From an uncultured Clostridia bacterium (lineage in GTDB: Bacteria > Bacillota > Clostridia > UBA1381), in NCBI GenBank assembly GCA_934444735.1, contig CAKSDE010000004.1:62001-126000 (forward strand): 64,000 nucleotides of DNA, written 5' to 3'. Position numbers and translations under genes: made by a program. The notes below the pieces were generated by a model. The model was not told where the DNA came from, did no database searches, and was given only the letters and a program-made list of their open reading frames with translations. Of the stretch, positions 10,501-18,862 are shown in pieces (the first letter of the stretch is position 1; every line of letters starts with the position of its first letter).

Positions 10501-11399
10501 TAAAGGCGGATTTCAGGGGCGCTAACCCTTGGATCGGACTTTCGGTGAGAGGTCAGGAGGTCGGCGTGGATTTATGGTCGATGGAGAACTATTTCTTTGC
10601 GATAAAACCTGATATAATCGAGGTGCAGCTGAGAGGTTCGGGAAAATCGGGTATAATGGAAACTATCCCGAATACCTGCTTAAATGACGGAGAGTGGCAC
10701 GATATTGTATTCGGTGCGTATGACTGCGGATTCGGTCAGGCGATGGTTTTGATTGTTGACGGCAAGGTTATAAAAGTGTTTATAGACAGTGAATCGGATC
10801 AGATAACCCGAACCGGCGGACTGAAAATCTACATGAGCAAGCCGGGCAAGCTGTCTTTGAGAGCTCCTCAAAATGTTATGTCCGATGAAGAAATGATGGG
10901 ATATATAAATGATGCGATGCGCGAAGAGGTCGCAAATATGTGTAAACAGTTCGAGCAAAAAGCAGGCGGCGATCTGCTTGTTACCACAGTAAATAGCAAA
11001 AACTACTATTACGGCGGCAAGGTGGAGAAAAGCGGACATAACTTTATCGAGCTTATCGGTGGAACGTCTATGGTAAGAGCAAAGGACTTGGAGGGTATTT
11101 TGGGAATTACCGTAACCGAGGACGAAAAAACGGTAACGCTTGAGAGAAAATCGCAAAAAGCCGTATTTACGCTCGCAAGCAAGGAGGCGGAAACGGGGGA
11201 GCGTCAAATTCCGCTCTCGCATGAAGTGATGCGCGATGGCGACGATATTTTGGTACCGCTTCGGGGCGTGAGCGAATGTTTTAATATGAGTATTGCTTAC
11301 TTCCAGGGGCTTGTCGGATTTTCCGATACAGGCTATACCGATTTTATAAATCAGATGAGCCTGGCAGGCTATACCAAAATCGCATTTGATACGATTTAG
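7599..11399 (+). CDS. Large secreted beta-helix glycosidase-like protein with LamG-like and copper amine oxidase N-terminal-type modules
   Basis: 1266 residues. ATG 7599 follows GAGGTGA, which overlaps the previous stop. The signal peptide is KNKLFLVLLALVMLVPCAAA. The first 830 residues parallel the product of the gene at 74: YVSPNGKSGAEGTEDKP, MISQWPNGDYNYG, PGEWYIDRKSMLLYYYP, asparagine-rich helix coils and the same Ig-like module (FMWENSFDADEYR...YYWQVTAINK). It then gains a linker, a LamG-like beta-sandwich (about 900-1100) and a C-terminal module resembling the copper amine oxidase N-terminal domain (SMVRAKDLEGILGITV...VPLRGVSECFNMSI), common on Firmicute surface proteins. GH141-like activity is likely but unproven. 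The stop codon lies within the left target duplication of the repeat that follows. Confidence 0.8.
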   Translation: MKNKLFLVLLALVMLVPCAAAAENTDESVVKVYVSPNGKSGAEGTEDKPLNIDGYQKFVQQIIEKCKTPTEIQVIFRGGEYRVQNQIVLTRLDSGFDDEHRVIYKAYDGEEPIFKGSRKIDVTKIKKVTDNKILKRLPESSRDKVGVIDLKEQGIEKITADAWDMGGYARIYLNNSEQMISQWPNGDYNYGEFSAVSVGGVGANTAGGSFRYENTVRPERWIDADDIVIQGYFGYDYRAETVPVANIDVKNSVINLKQGTDFGIENKQSRRWKAINLLEEIDMPGEWYIDRKSMLLYYYPPYGLDAASAELEMTELQDYIFKLSGASNITFSGLTFTQSGSGAIVGYHEPKSVIQNITVDKCTFTDLGNTALNFYTYNFGKIFDFAQWMNIEGNLYNMKITNNILYNIYGSGIVLQSGSTDKIEAHGVEVSNNYASRTAPLADDPYILLGTVDAVEGIVDHNLCHNTGFHVLTLNRIRSKARYNEIVATVRESVDAGAFYVGRTIMNRDNEYSYNFFYETNPVNPRVYLHRHNRAIYFDDGYAGGILKNNISIDGDKSFYTSGSGSKYYNNITVDHDSGMQLGVWAGVDRYEKFLSPESKADPLVQNFLKTFPEIEKEAEVIRKYDLQVTALNEVVGNLLVNSPAPDKGLSAKMLEANTIKDNIVTDKKDCFVDPDNLDYRVKKDSEVYKENPNLWSEDFDLSLIGIQWQEGFDKERILKRRNFRKLYPENGQTNVKTYQTEFMWENSFDADEYRFVLATDPNFENIVEDVTVPYNYYVAEHLESGYTDYYWQVTAINKTLSLKGEWDASGVVYRFTTTKYEFLDYSNLEKAIEKVKDTYPYITEGTGGGTFAYGTKERVDAALAKADEALGWKVGEKQQSDLEGIEKELLESVSEKYINSGIYNLGEYLKDESNWIIRDPSMANITFSGGEVTMDTVVDEETSYSNTYMECQNVDLFSKKVLYAFGIKADFRGANPWIGLSVRGQEVGVDLWSMENYFFAIKPDIIEVQLRGSGKSGIMETIPNTCLNDGEWHDIVFGAYDCGFGQAMVLIVDGKVIKVFIDSESDQITRTGGLKIYMSKPGKLSLRAPQNVMSDEEMMGYINDAMREEVANMCKQFEQKAGGDLLVTTVNSKNYYYGGKVEKSGHNFIELIGGTSMVRAKDLEGILGITVTEDEKTVTLERKSQKAVFTLASKEAETGERQIPLSHEVMRDGDDILVPLRGVSECFNMSIAYFQGLVGFSDTGYTDFINQMSLAGYTKIAFDTI

Positions 11400-11403
11400 A
11401 GCA

Positions 11404-11618
11404 TAGGTAATTGTAAAACTAACGTTTTCCAATTAAAATTCTTAGGTAGAAATAAAAAGTTCCATACAATTTAAATTTTACTGAATGTTGAAACTTTTTA
11501 TTTCAGCCAAAAATGACGCACATGTCGTCATTTTTGATTATAAATCAGGGGTTAGCACCCCCGATACCCCCCATAAGAATGGTGAGTAATTATAAAATTT
11601 ACATTTTACAATTACCTA
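11404..11618 (+). mobile_element. 215-bp non-autonomous repeat element, family 1 long copy A
   Basis: Bounded by a perfect 15-bp terminal inverted repeat (TAGGTAATTGTAAAA / TTTTACAATTACCTA) and flanked by 13-bp direct repeats, ACGATTTAGAGCA at 11391-11403 and ACAATTTAGAGCA at 11619-11631 (one mismatch). Internal structure: subterminal hairpins at each end, an ATTCTTA/TAAGAAT pair, AATAAAAAGTT/AACTTTTTATT, a perfect hairpin CAAAAATGACG/CGTCATTTTTG and GGGG/CCCC. There is no coding capacity. A near-identical copy lies at 21267-21480. It ends 29 nt before the next start codon. Confidence 0.85.
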
Positions 11619-11647
11619 ACAATTTAGAGCATAAAAGGAGGAAACAG

Positions 11648-14600
11648 ATGAAAAACAGGATATATGCACTCTGCCTTATATTGGCGATGCTTGCGCCGCT
11701 GATTTGCACGAATGTTTTTGCGGAGCCGATTTGGGATCCGTTCGGTGATGATACCGATGTGAATGTTGTGTATCTGGGCGGCTCGATTACGACGGCGCGC
11801 GGCTGGCGGACGAGTGTCGGCGAGTGGCTTGAAAAAACATATAAAGACCGCATCTCGGGAAGAACAGTAACGAATTACGATGCCGGAATCGGCGGAACAG
11901 GCTCGGATTACGGACTTTTGCGCCTTGGGCGTGACGTTCTTAGCAAAAATCCAGATTTGGTATTTGTGGAATTTGCGGTAAATGATGCGAATACGGCGCA
12001 AAATGATGTTTTGGCGAATATGGAGGGGATTGTGCGTACTCTGCAAAGTGCGGAAAATCCGCCGATGATAGTATTCGTCTATACAACAGGCACGAATTTC
12101 AAGACAGCTTGGGAAACACACCACAGGGTGGCGGAGTATTATTCGATTCCCGAGCTGGATTTTCGAGGATATATGATAAGCGAGGGCTATGAGGGTGTGA
12201 CGGGTGTTACATACGAGAATTTGCCGACAAGGTTAAAATCTCTTTGGAGCGATCTGACTCACCCGAATGCGGATGGACATAAGCTTTGGTCGGATTATGC
12301 AATATCGGAGTTTGAGAAGAGCCCGAAAAAGTATTTCCGTCATGCGGAGCTTAAGAAAAATAAGCTTTCGGGGAGAGATTTCCCGAGTATGGAATATATA
12401 TCGGTAAATGATGCGTATGAGTCGGGAGTGCTAAAACTTACAGGCGGCGCCGATAGCTTTAAGATCGGTAAAAATGGCTTGGATATGACATCGGGCGCAA
12501 AGGCGGAATTTACATTTGACGCAAAAAGCATAAACGTATATGGCAAAACGTCGGTATCGGGTGGCAGTCTCAGAATGTCCTGCGACGGCAAAAGCAAAAC
12601 CGCAGATACGGGATCGCAGTGGGACGGAGTTCAGACGTCTTTGTATTCGGACAGCACCTTAAAAGACGGCACACATACGCTTGTTTTGGAGAGCATTGAT
12701 GAAAAAAATGCGCATACGGACGGATTTTTTATCGGTAAAAGCGAGCTTAGCTATCCCGATAAATATCCCGAGAGTGCGCATATAAATAAAGGCGAAGATG
12801 CCGATGAAAAACCGAGGGACAACGAGCATTTGAGTCAAAAGTATAAAAGTGAGATAAAGCTTGCGGAGGATTTGGGCATCTTCGGTGATGAGATTGCCGA
12901 AAAGATAGACCAAAATATCACAAGAAAAGAATTTGCGCGGCTCATATCGTCAATCGTGCGCCCGAATTATGACGAGAATCAGGAATGGTATAAAAATGTA
13001 TTTTCACAGGATAAGAATTTTATCGTTGTGGAAAAGGATGCGGGAGAAGAGAGCTTTTTTGAAGATGTAGAGGTGAATAACGAGTATCTGAACGATATAA
13101 ATACCGTTTACGGCTTGTCGCTCATGATCGGAAAGTCGAAAGAGAGGTTTGCCCCCGACGATACCGTGACGGTTTCGGAAACGGTAAAAGTATTTATGAA
13201 TATGCTGGGATATTCAAGGCTTTGCGAGTTAAACGGCGGCTATCCGACAGGGTATATGTCGATGGCGACGGATCTCGGACTTTTAAAGGGCTTAAAAAAC
13301 AGCTCGGCAAAGCATGAGCTGACCTTCTCCGAGATTGCAAGGGTTCTTTATAACCTGTACGATCAGAAGATATTCGGAATAGATAAGGTCAATGCCGATT
13401 CGGTCGTGTATGATACCACGGACGATACGTTTTTGACGAAGTATCTGCATATCGACTGGACTAAGGGACGCGTTAAGAAAACGAAGATGAGCACACTTGA
13501 TTCGGGTGCGATAAACGGTGATATTATCGTCGGCGATTTCAGATTTGTTTCGGAGGATAAGGACAGCTACATAAACGATTATATCGGAAGAAACGTTAAG
13601 GTATACTATAATGAGGATAAAAATGAGGATATGCATATAGTAAGCGCGTATCTTCTGGATAATGACGATGTGATTTCGATTTCGGCGCATGAATTTAAGA
13701 GCTATTCGGCATATCGCTTTACCTATCTTGCCGATGATAAGGACAGGGAAAAGAGCGTTTCGATCTCAAAGTCGGCGGACGTTTTGTATAACGGCAGAAT
13801 AATTTCGGTGTTTAATGAAGATACCTTTAAGTTTAATAAGGGAAATATCACGCTTATCTCTACCAAAAAGGACGGAAATTACGATATTGTAACAGTAAAC
13901 GATTTTGCCGATTGGTATGTTATAGCAAATGATACGGCAAATATGAAGCTTTACAGAATGGCACCGAACGGCTCAAGGGAGGCGGATAATTACATTGATT
14001 ATTCCGAGTCGGGTTCGATTATGGCGGTTGATTCGGACGGTGAAAATATAGATATTCAAAGTATCGGCGAGGGAGATAAGCTGAGCGTTGCAAAAAACGG
14101 CACGGCGGTGAGGATTATCAAAAATACAACGGCAATATCCGACTTTACCGCCGCAAAAATTGACAAAGACGATTTCGGGCATGATACCGTATCGGACGGC
14201 GAAAACGAGTACAGTATAGTTTCGGATTATATTGGCGTGAGAAACTTTGTCATGCCGACATCGGGCAATACGTATTCTCTGTATCTCGACTCTTTCGGAT
14301 ATGTTATGTGGGTTGATATGGCAACGCTTGCAAATAAGAACGAGGGGTATCTTATCCGTGCCGAAGAGGGTACAAGTGATATGGGAGATGAGACGGTCTT
14401 TATAAAGATTGTCGGTTTCGATTCGGTTGTCAGTAAGTATGAAACGGCGGAAAAGGTTAAGATTATCGATGAGTCGGGAAAGAGCAATTCGTGCAAGAGT
14501 GCGTATGAGGCATCGGAGCTTTTGGCAAAATATTCGGGATATGTAAGCTTTAAGACAGACGAGGACGGAAAGCTTAAAGAAATAGAGCTTGCAAGGAGCG

Positions 14601-15667
14601 TCCCCGATAAAAGCGGCAGCGGTACGGTGATGTACGATTTGGCGAAAACCGAGGGAATGAAGAGTGAGACGTTTCAGGCAAAGTCGTATATAAATATGTT
14701 TTCGTCGGCAACGGACAGGGTGTATACCAATAGAAATTCAACGGTATTTCTTTACTGCCCATCGGATATAGATGAAAACAGATATCGTGCCTCAAAAACC
14801 ATGTCTGATCTCTTCGTGACCGATAATAAATATACGATTCATGCATACGGCAGAAAGCTTTATACCAATACTGCGGATTTTGTGGTGTGTTATGAAACGT
14901 CTCCCGAGAACACCAAGTTCTATATGCGTGATAATGTATATGTGGTAAACCGCGTTACCGAGGAATATTTCGATGATGATACGGTTGATAAGATTTATGC
15001 GACAAAGCTCAATACCAACGGAACGGCAACGGCGGTTGAAATGTATTCTACCAAAAACGATACGCAAAATAAAAACGGCGAAAGCTGTTCGTTTATAGAG
15101 GCTTGCCCCGATCTTGCCGGGACAGAGCAAAGGTACAGAATCGAAGTCGGGGACATAATTGCCGCAGAGGTCGATAAATTCCGCGACGGTGTTATTTCGA
15201 GAGTGTTTATGATATATAAGGCATCGGCATATCCGGAGAATGCACCCGAGGGAATAAAGCCGGGGTGGATAGTCGGCGCGGGCTACGGATATGATACGGC
15301 TAACAAGAATCTTTTCGGGAATCCGTATGCCGTTTACAATTCTGTTCTTGCCAATGCGAGCAGCTACAGCGTATACGGCACAAGAGTTCTGAAAGGCTAT
15401 GTTTTAAGCAATGCCGACAATGTGCTCAGGTTTACAACGCAGGATTTGTCATCGGGTGCGGCATATGATCCGACCGACGGCAGATTTATAACGAATGTCG
15501 ATAACAGCTTAAAGCGCTATACCGTAAATTATGAGGGGAAAAAGGTTAAGGTTTCTGGAACCTTTGCAAATGATATAAAAACCTACGAAAATTACGGGAA
15601 AAATGCCTCCGCCGTACTGATGGTAAGCTACGGGACAGAGGGTGTTATTGTTATAATAAATAAGTAA
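11648..15667 (+). CDS. SGNH-hydrolase/SLH surface protein with a large unknown C-terminal region
   Basis: 1339 residues. ATG 11648 follows AGGAGGAAACAG. A signal peptide (KNRIYALCLILAMLAPLICT) precedes an SGNH/GDSL-type esterase domain (about 28-215) with block I VVYLGGSITTARG, block II GIGGTGSDYG, block III FVEFAVNDAN and block V DLTHPNADGH, so the Ser, Gly, Asn and Asp/His elements are present. A beta module follows (about 240-370), then three divergent SLH-like repeats (about 395-610: LAEDLGIFGDEIAEKIDQNI, YGLSLMIGKSKERFAPDD, ATDLGLLKGLKNSS). The final 700 or so residues are beta-rich and unrecognised. A carbohydrate acetylesterase on the cell surface is the likely role. Without the preceding repeat it would follow the previous gene by only 20 nt. 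Confidence 0.8.
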   Translation: MKNRIYALCLILAMLAPLICTNVFAEPIWDPFGDDTDVNVVYLGGSITTARGWRTSVGEWLEKTYKDRISGRTVTNYDAGIGGTGSDYGLLRLGRDVLSKNPDLVFVEFAVNDANTAQNDVLANMEGIVRTLQSAENPPMIVFVYTTGTNFKTAWETHHRVAEYYSIPELDFRGYMISEGYEGVTGVTYENLPTRLKSLWSDLTHPNADGHKLWSDYAISEFEKSPKKYFRHAELKKNKLSGRDFPSMEYISVNDAYESGVLKLTGGADSFKIGKNGLDMTSGAKAEFTFDAKSINVYGKTSVSGGSLRMSCDGKSKTADTGSQWDGVQTSLYSDSTLKDGTHTLVLESIDEKNAHTDGFFIGKSELSYPDKYPESAHINKGEDADEKPRDNEHLSQKYKSEIKLAEDLGIFGDEIAEKIDQNITRKEFARLISSIVRPNYDENQEWYKNVFSQDKNFIVVEKDAGEESFFEDVEVNNEYLNDINTVYGLSLMIGKSKERFAPDDTVTVSETVKVFMNMLGYSRLCELNGGYPTGYMSMATDLGLLKGLKNSSAKHELTFSEIARVLYNLYDQKIFGIDKVNADSVVYDTTDDTFLTKYLHIDWTKGRVKKTKMSTLDSGAINGDIIVGDFRFVSEDKDSYINDYIGRNVKVYYNEDKNEDMHIVSAYLLDNDDVISISAHEFKSYSAYRFTYLADDKDREKSVSISKSADVLYNGRIISVFNEDTFKFNKGNITLISTKKDGNYDIVTVNDFADWYVIANDTANMKLYRMAPNGSREADNYIDYSESGSIMAVDSDGENIDIQSIGEGDKLSVAKNGTAVRIIKNTTAISDFTAAKIDKDDFGHDTVSDGENEYSIVSDYIGVRNFVMPTSGNTYSLYLDSFGYVMWVDMATLANKNEGYLIRAEEGTSDMGDETVFIKIVGFDSVVSKYETAEKVKIIDESGKSNSCKSAYEASELLAKYSGYVSFKTDEDGKLKEIELARSVPDKSGSGTVMYDLAKTEGMKSETFQAKSYINMFSSATDRVYTNRNSTVFLYCPSDIDENRYRASKTMSDLFVTDNKYTIHAYGRKLYTNTADFVVCYETSPENTKFYMRDNVYVVNRVTEEYFDDDTVDKIYATKLNTNGTATAVEMYSTKNDTQNKNGESCSFIEACPDLAGTEQRYRIEVGDIIAAEVDKFRDGVISRVFMIYKASAYPENAPEGIKPGWIVGAGYGYDTANKNLFGNPYAVYNSVLANASSYSVYGTRVLKGYVLSNADNVLRFTTQDLSSGAAYDPTDGRFITNVDNSLKRYTVNYEGKKVKVSGTFANDIKTYENYGKNASAVLMVSYGTEGVIVIINK

Positions 15668-15668
15668 A

Positions 15669-15790
15669 GGGATATCAAAAACTTCGCAAGCAAGAAAAGA
15701 AGTAAAATGCATATATTATAGGAAATGTGATTGTTGGTTTTTAAAATCAGAAAAAAGATTTTTCATAAAATTATTTCTTTTCTTGCTATC
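15669..15790 (-). repeat. 3'-end repeat, family 2 copy A
   Basis: Read on the minus strand it runs from GATAGCAAGAAAAG to CTTTTCTTGC, TTGCGAAGTTTTTGATATCCC, matching the elements at 52309, 61083 and 61852. It starts one base after the TAA of the upstream gene. The inverted AGCAAGAAAAG / CTTTTCTTGCT pair near the two ends would fold the 3' UTR into a long hairpin. Confidence 0.65.
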
Positions 15791-15801
15791 AACAAACTTC
15801 G

Positions 15802-15831
15802 CCTATCGGCGTATTTATATACGCCGATAGG
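15802..15831. other. Strong 13-bp hairpin
   Basis: CCTATCGGCGTAT (15802-15814) pairs perfectly with ATACGCCGATAGG (15819-15831) around a 4-nt loop. No T-run follows directly. It may be part of a composite 3' end of the SLH gene upstream. Confidence 0.6.
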
Positions 15832-15839
15832 GTATCCTG

Positions 15840-15877
15840 AAGCTTTGGCTCGGTTTGTTAATTCCAAAGCTTTTTCC
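15840..15877 (+). terminator. Probable terminator of the surface-protein locus
   Basis: AAGCTTTGG (15840-15848) pairs with CCAAAGCTT (15864-15872), followed by TTTCC. It is the last hairpin before the GH27 gene. The T-run is short, so termination may be partial. Confidence 0.5.
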
Positions 15878-15953
15878 TATCTTTAAAAAAGTCAAAGATT
15901 TGTTTAAACGGTCAATTACCTATTATAAAAAACAGACAAGAAAGGATGTCAGT

Positions 15954-17093
15954 ATGATATTAGAAAAGCCGATAATGGGCTGGAACACGTGGAATACGTT
16001 CGGCGAGAATATAAATGAGCAGCTGATTCTGGAGACTGCGGACAAGATGATGGAGCTGGGGTATAAAGACGCGGGATATGAATATGTAATAATAGACGAT
16101 TGCTGGAGCGAGATGAGGCGCGATGAAAACGGGCGGCTTGTTCCGGATAAGAAGAAATTTCCGCACGGAATGAAATATATTGCGGATTATCTGCATGAGC
16201 GCGGAATGAAGTTCGGAATGTATTCCGACGCGGGCTTTTACACCTGCATGGGATATCCGGCAAGCTTCGGTCATGAGCTGGAGGACGCAAAAACATTTGC
16301 CGAGTGGGAGATCGATTATTTAAAATACGATTTCGGGTTTTTCCCGACCTCCGCTCAGGCAGAAAATGCATATCTTGTGATGGCACAGGCATTGCGGCTT
16401 TCGGGACGGGATATTGCTTTTTCTGTTGCAACGGCAGGAAAGAATGAGCCGTGGAAATGGGCGAGATCGCGCGGCGGTCACACCTTCCGCGCGACCGATG
16501 ATATATGCGATTCAAAAGAATCCTACCGCGCAATTTTGGGCGCGCAGGCGGAAAATATGGAGATGAGCACGTTCGACTGCTTTAGCGATTGGGATATGCT
16601 GACCGTCGGAATGAACGGCTGCGGCAATGTTTCAAGGGGGACAGTGGATTTTTCAGAATACGAAAATCAGTTTCTGGCATGGGCATTTTTTGCAACTCCC
16701 CTGATACTCGGCGCAGACATAAGGAATATGGACGAGAGATGCCGAAAACTGCTTTTAAATAAAGATGTGATTGCGATAAATCAGGATAAAGAGTGCAGAC
16801 CGGCGTTTAAGATTGAGGAATATTACGAAAAAGCGAAGGTGTTCGCACGGCTTTTGTCAAACGGCGATATGGCGGTTTTGGCAATAAATTTCCATGAGGA
16901 AACGGAAGTTCAGAAAAGTATACAGTTAAAGATATCCTTTGACGATTTGGGTATACGTACCGGCTCGGGCTGGGGATTCGAGCTTACAAATGTACTCACG
17001 GGCGAAAAACTCGGAACATTTGAGGCAGGCTACGGCGTAGATGTGAAATCGGACAGGATTGTTCTTTTGAGGGCAAGGCCGGTGAGACTGTAG
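15954..17093 (+). CDS. Cytoplasmic GH27-type alpha-galactosidase
   Basis: 379 residues. ATG 15954 follows GAAAGGA by 7 nt. The clan GH-D fold is clear: IMGWNTWNTFGENI at the N terminus, VIIDDCWSEM at strand 2, WEIDYLKYDFGF with the nucleophile Asp (about residue 127), RATDDICDSKESY with the likely acid/base Asp, and a C-terminal beta-sandwich. Family members remove terminal alpha-linked galactose (or N-acetylgalactosamine) from oligosaccharides. There is no signal peptide, so it acts on imported sugars, consistent with a locus that processes wall polysaccharides outside the cell first. It has its own start region and a strong terminator. Confidence 0.85.
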   Translation: MILEKPIMGWNTWNTFGENINEQLILETADKMMELGYKDAGYEYVIIDDCWSEMRRDENGRLVPDKKKFPHGMKYIADYLHERGMKFGMYSDAGFYTCMGYPASFGHELEDAKTFAEWEIDYLKYDFGFFPTSAQAENAYLVMAQALRLSGRDIAFSVATAGKNEPWKWARSRGGHTFRATDDICDSKESYRAILGAQAENMEMSTFDCFSDWDMLTVGMNGCGNVSRGTVDFSEYENQFLAWAFFATPLILGADIRNMDERCRKLLLNKDVIAINQDKECRPAFKIEEYYEKAKVFARLLSNGDMAVLAINFHEETEVQKSIQLKISFDDLGIRTGSGWGFELTNVLTGEKLGTFEAGYGVDVKSDRIVLLRARPVRL

Positions 17094-17095
17094 AA

Positions 17096-17128
17096 TAAAA
17101 AGGCGGTGTTTTTTGCACCGCCTTTTTT
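17096..17128. terminator. Bidirectional rho-independent terminator
   Basis: AAAAAGGCGGTG pairs with CACCGCCTTTTTT around TTTTTTG, with A-rich and T-rich flanks on both sides. It serves the GH27 gene and the convergent transporter gene. Confidence 0.9.
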
Positions 17129-17130
17129 AA

Positions 17131-18078
17131 TCAAGATTTTTTTGAGGGAAACAGATCTTTAAAATCTGTTGCGGCAAAAATTCCGCAGATAACGATCAAA
17201 ACCGCACAGGCTATTGTTTTAACGTTCAGAACCTCATAATTATGCAGAAAGATTACGGAAAAAATCATTGCCCATGCGGTGTAGGTTATGTTAAGTCCCA
17301 TAGCCTTTGCCGTACCGATTTTTGCTATCGCCGTATAGTAAGACAGGTAAGATATTGTGGCAAAAAGCGCGGCTGATGCAATTGCTGCAAGGAGGGGAAT
17401 GTTTGCGGCAGAAAACAAATCAGCGGTAAAATGCACACCCTTTATCGCAGGAATGATAATCAGTCCGTAGAATACGGAAGATACAAGCTGGCGCAGCTGA
17501 AGTGCGTCACTGCTTTTGATTTCCCCGTTTTTTAAACATTTTGAAAGGATTACCCCCTCTGTTCCCCAACCAAAGGAACACATAAATACACCTAAAATTC
17601 CCAACTCGAAATTTTTTATATCAAGAGCGGGGGAATAACTTAGTCCCCAAACTCCGAGCAAGGTGCATAAAAGAAAAATCCATTGATACCATTTTATCTT
17701 CTCTTTTAAGAATACATATGCCAAAACTGCGCCGATTGCCGGATATACCGCACTTGCAACCGCTCCCACCGACGCGCCCATGTAATTTACGGCAAGCACA
17801 TATCCCGTCATTCCGATCGGACCGCCTATAGCGGAAGAGAGCGCCAAAAGACAGAAGGTTTTTGTTTTGCATATGCTAAATATATTTTTGAGTCTGCCTC
17901 TTGCCCCGTTAATTACAAGCAAAAAAAGCGCCGAAAAAGCATCGTGAATAAATGTGCTCACAAACGGCGCTAAAAATAACCCTTGCGCATCGGAAACGAA
18001 TGGGGACATTTTAAGAGCGAACCCTAAAATCACGGTTTCCAAAGCCCATGTGATTCCTGCAATAATACCGTAGTGCAA
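17131..18078 (-). CDS. EamA/DMT-family transporter
   Basis: 315 residues, about ten hydrophobic segments arranged as two EamA halves (residues about 5-145 and 155-305). Typical features are AVNYMGASVGAVASAVYPAIGAVLAYVFLKEKI at the end of the first half and GTAKAMGLNITYTAWAMIFS in the second. The start is TTG at 18078, preceded by AAAGGAGGTG at good spacing. DMT proteins export or exchange small metabolites, but the substrate cannot be read. It sits 3 nt downstream of the HAD gene and is probably cotranscribed with it. Confidence 0.85.
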   Translation of the reverse strand: MHYGIIAGITWALETVILGFALKMSPFVSDAQGLFLAPFVSTFIHDAFSALFLLVINGARGRLKNIFSICKTKTFCLLALSSAIGGPIGMTGYVLAVNYMGASVGAVASAVYPAIGAVLAYVFLKEKIKWYQWIFLLCTLLGVWGLSYSPALDIKNFELGILGVFMCSFGWGTEGVILSKCLKNGEIKSSDALQLRQLVSSVFYGLIIIPAIKGVHFTADLFSAANIPLLAAIASAALFATISYLSYYTAIAKIGTAKAMGLNITYTAWAMIFSVIFLHNYEVLNVKTIACAVLIVICGIFAATDFKDLFPSKKS

Positions 18079-18081
18079 GGC

Positions 18082-18795
18082 TTACACCTCCTTTATCACA
18101 TCGAAAATATGTGATATATCGGAGATGACGGCGTCTGCATAGGGTGCAAGACGGTCGCGCTCTCTGCCGACACCTATAACGGAAATGCCTGCATTTTTTG
18201 CAAATTGAATGTCTGTCACGGTGTCGCCGACCATTATTATGTTTTTTAGGGGAATATCAAAGGTTCGGGAAAAATCCTCGGCGCACCACGGATCGGGCTT
18301 AGGCGGGATTATGCCGTCATCGGTATAGATTTTATCGAATAAATCCGCAATACCGAGTTTTTCTATACACTTTTTCGTGATGACGGGACTGTCGGTCGTT
18401 GCTATAGCAAGCTTTATGTCGATTTTTTTCAAATGCTTTAAAATGTCTCTCATATTTTCGCAAGTCGGCTTGACAGTCCCTAATTCTGCGCTTTTATTAT
18501 ACGCTTCAAGAGTCATGTTCACGATTTCCTCTGATGAGGCTTTGATGCCGTACTTTTTCAGTACGTCGAATATCGCAAGACCGATTTGCTCATATGTGCC
18601 TTTGCATAAAAGTCCGTCAATATCGACTTTTCCGTTATCGGCACCTAAGACTTTGAGGAGCTCTTTTACCGGAACATCTCTCATTTTTGTTTTTTCTAAA
18701 ATATTATTTAAGGCGTAGACAGAAACCTCAATCCAAAAGCTGTCAAAGTCCATCAATGTTCCGTCTTTGTCGAAAATTATTGCCCGTATATCCAA
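18082..18795 (-). CDS. HAD-family hydrolase, phosphoglycolate phosphatase-like
   Basis: About 237 residues. TTG 18795 (MDIRAIIFDKDGTLMDFDSF) fits the GGGGTGA site best; a GTG at 18804 would add three residues. HAD motifs: I FDKDGTLMDF, II LAIATTDS, III with K in PKPDPWC, IV IIMVGDTVTDIQFAKNAG. A helical cap lies between I and II, as in Gph/pyrophosphatase-like members. It dephosphorylates a small metabolite that cannot be named from sequence. Confidence 0.85.
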   Translation of the reverse strand: MDIRAIIFDKDGTLMDFDSFWIEVSVYALNNILEKTKMRDVPVKELLKVLGADNGKVDIDGLLCKGTYEQIGLAIFDVLKKYGIKASSEEIVNMTLEAYNKSAELGTVKPTCENMRDILKHLKKIDIKLAIATTDSPVITKKCIEKLGIADLFDKIYTDDGIIPPKPDPWCAEDFSRTFDIPLKNIIMVGDTVTDIQFAKNAGISVIGVGRERDRLAPYADAVISDISHIFDVIKEV

Positions 18796-18862
18796 TGCTA
18801 TCACCCCATAGAATTTACTATTGAGATTATATCATTTTTTTCATATTTTGGCAATAACTTTT

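Noticed and set aside
15801..15831. CRISPR-like or attachment-site palindrome
   Set aside because: Single copy, no spaced repeats and no integrase nearby; it is only a hairpin. No CRISPR array was seen anywhere in the window.
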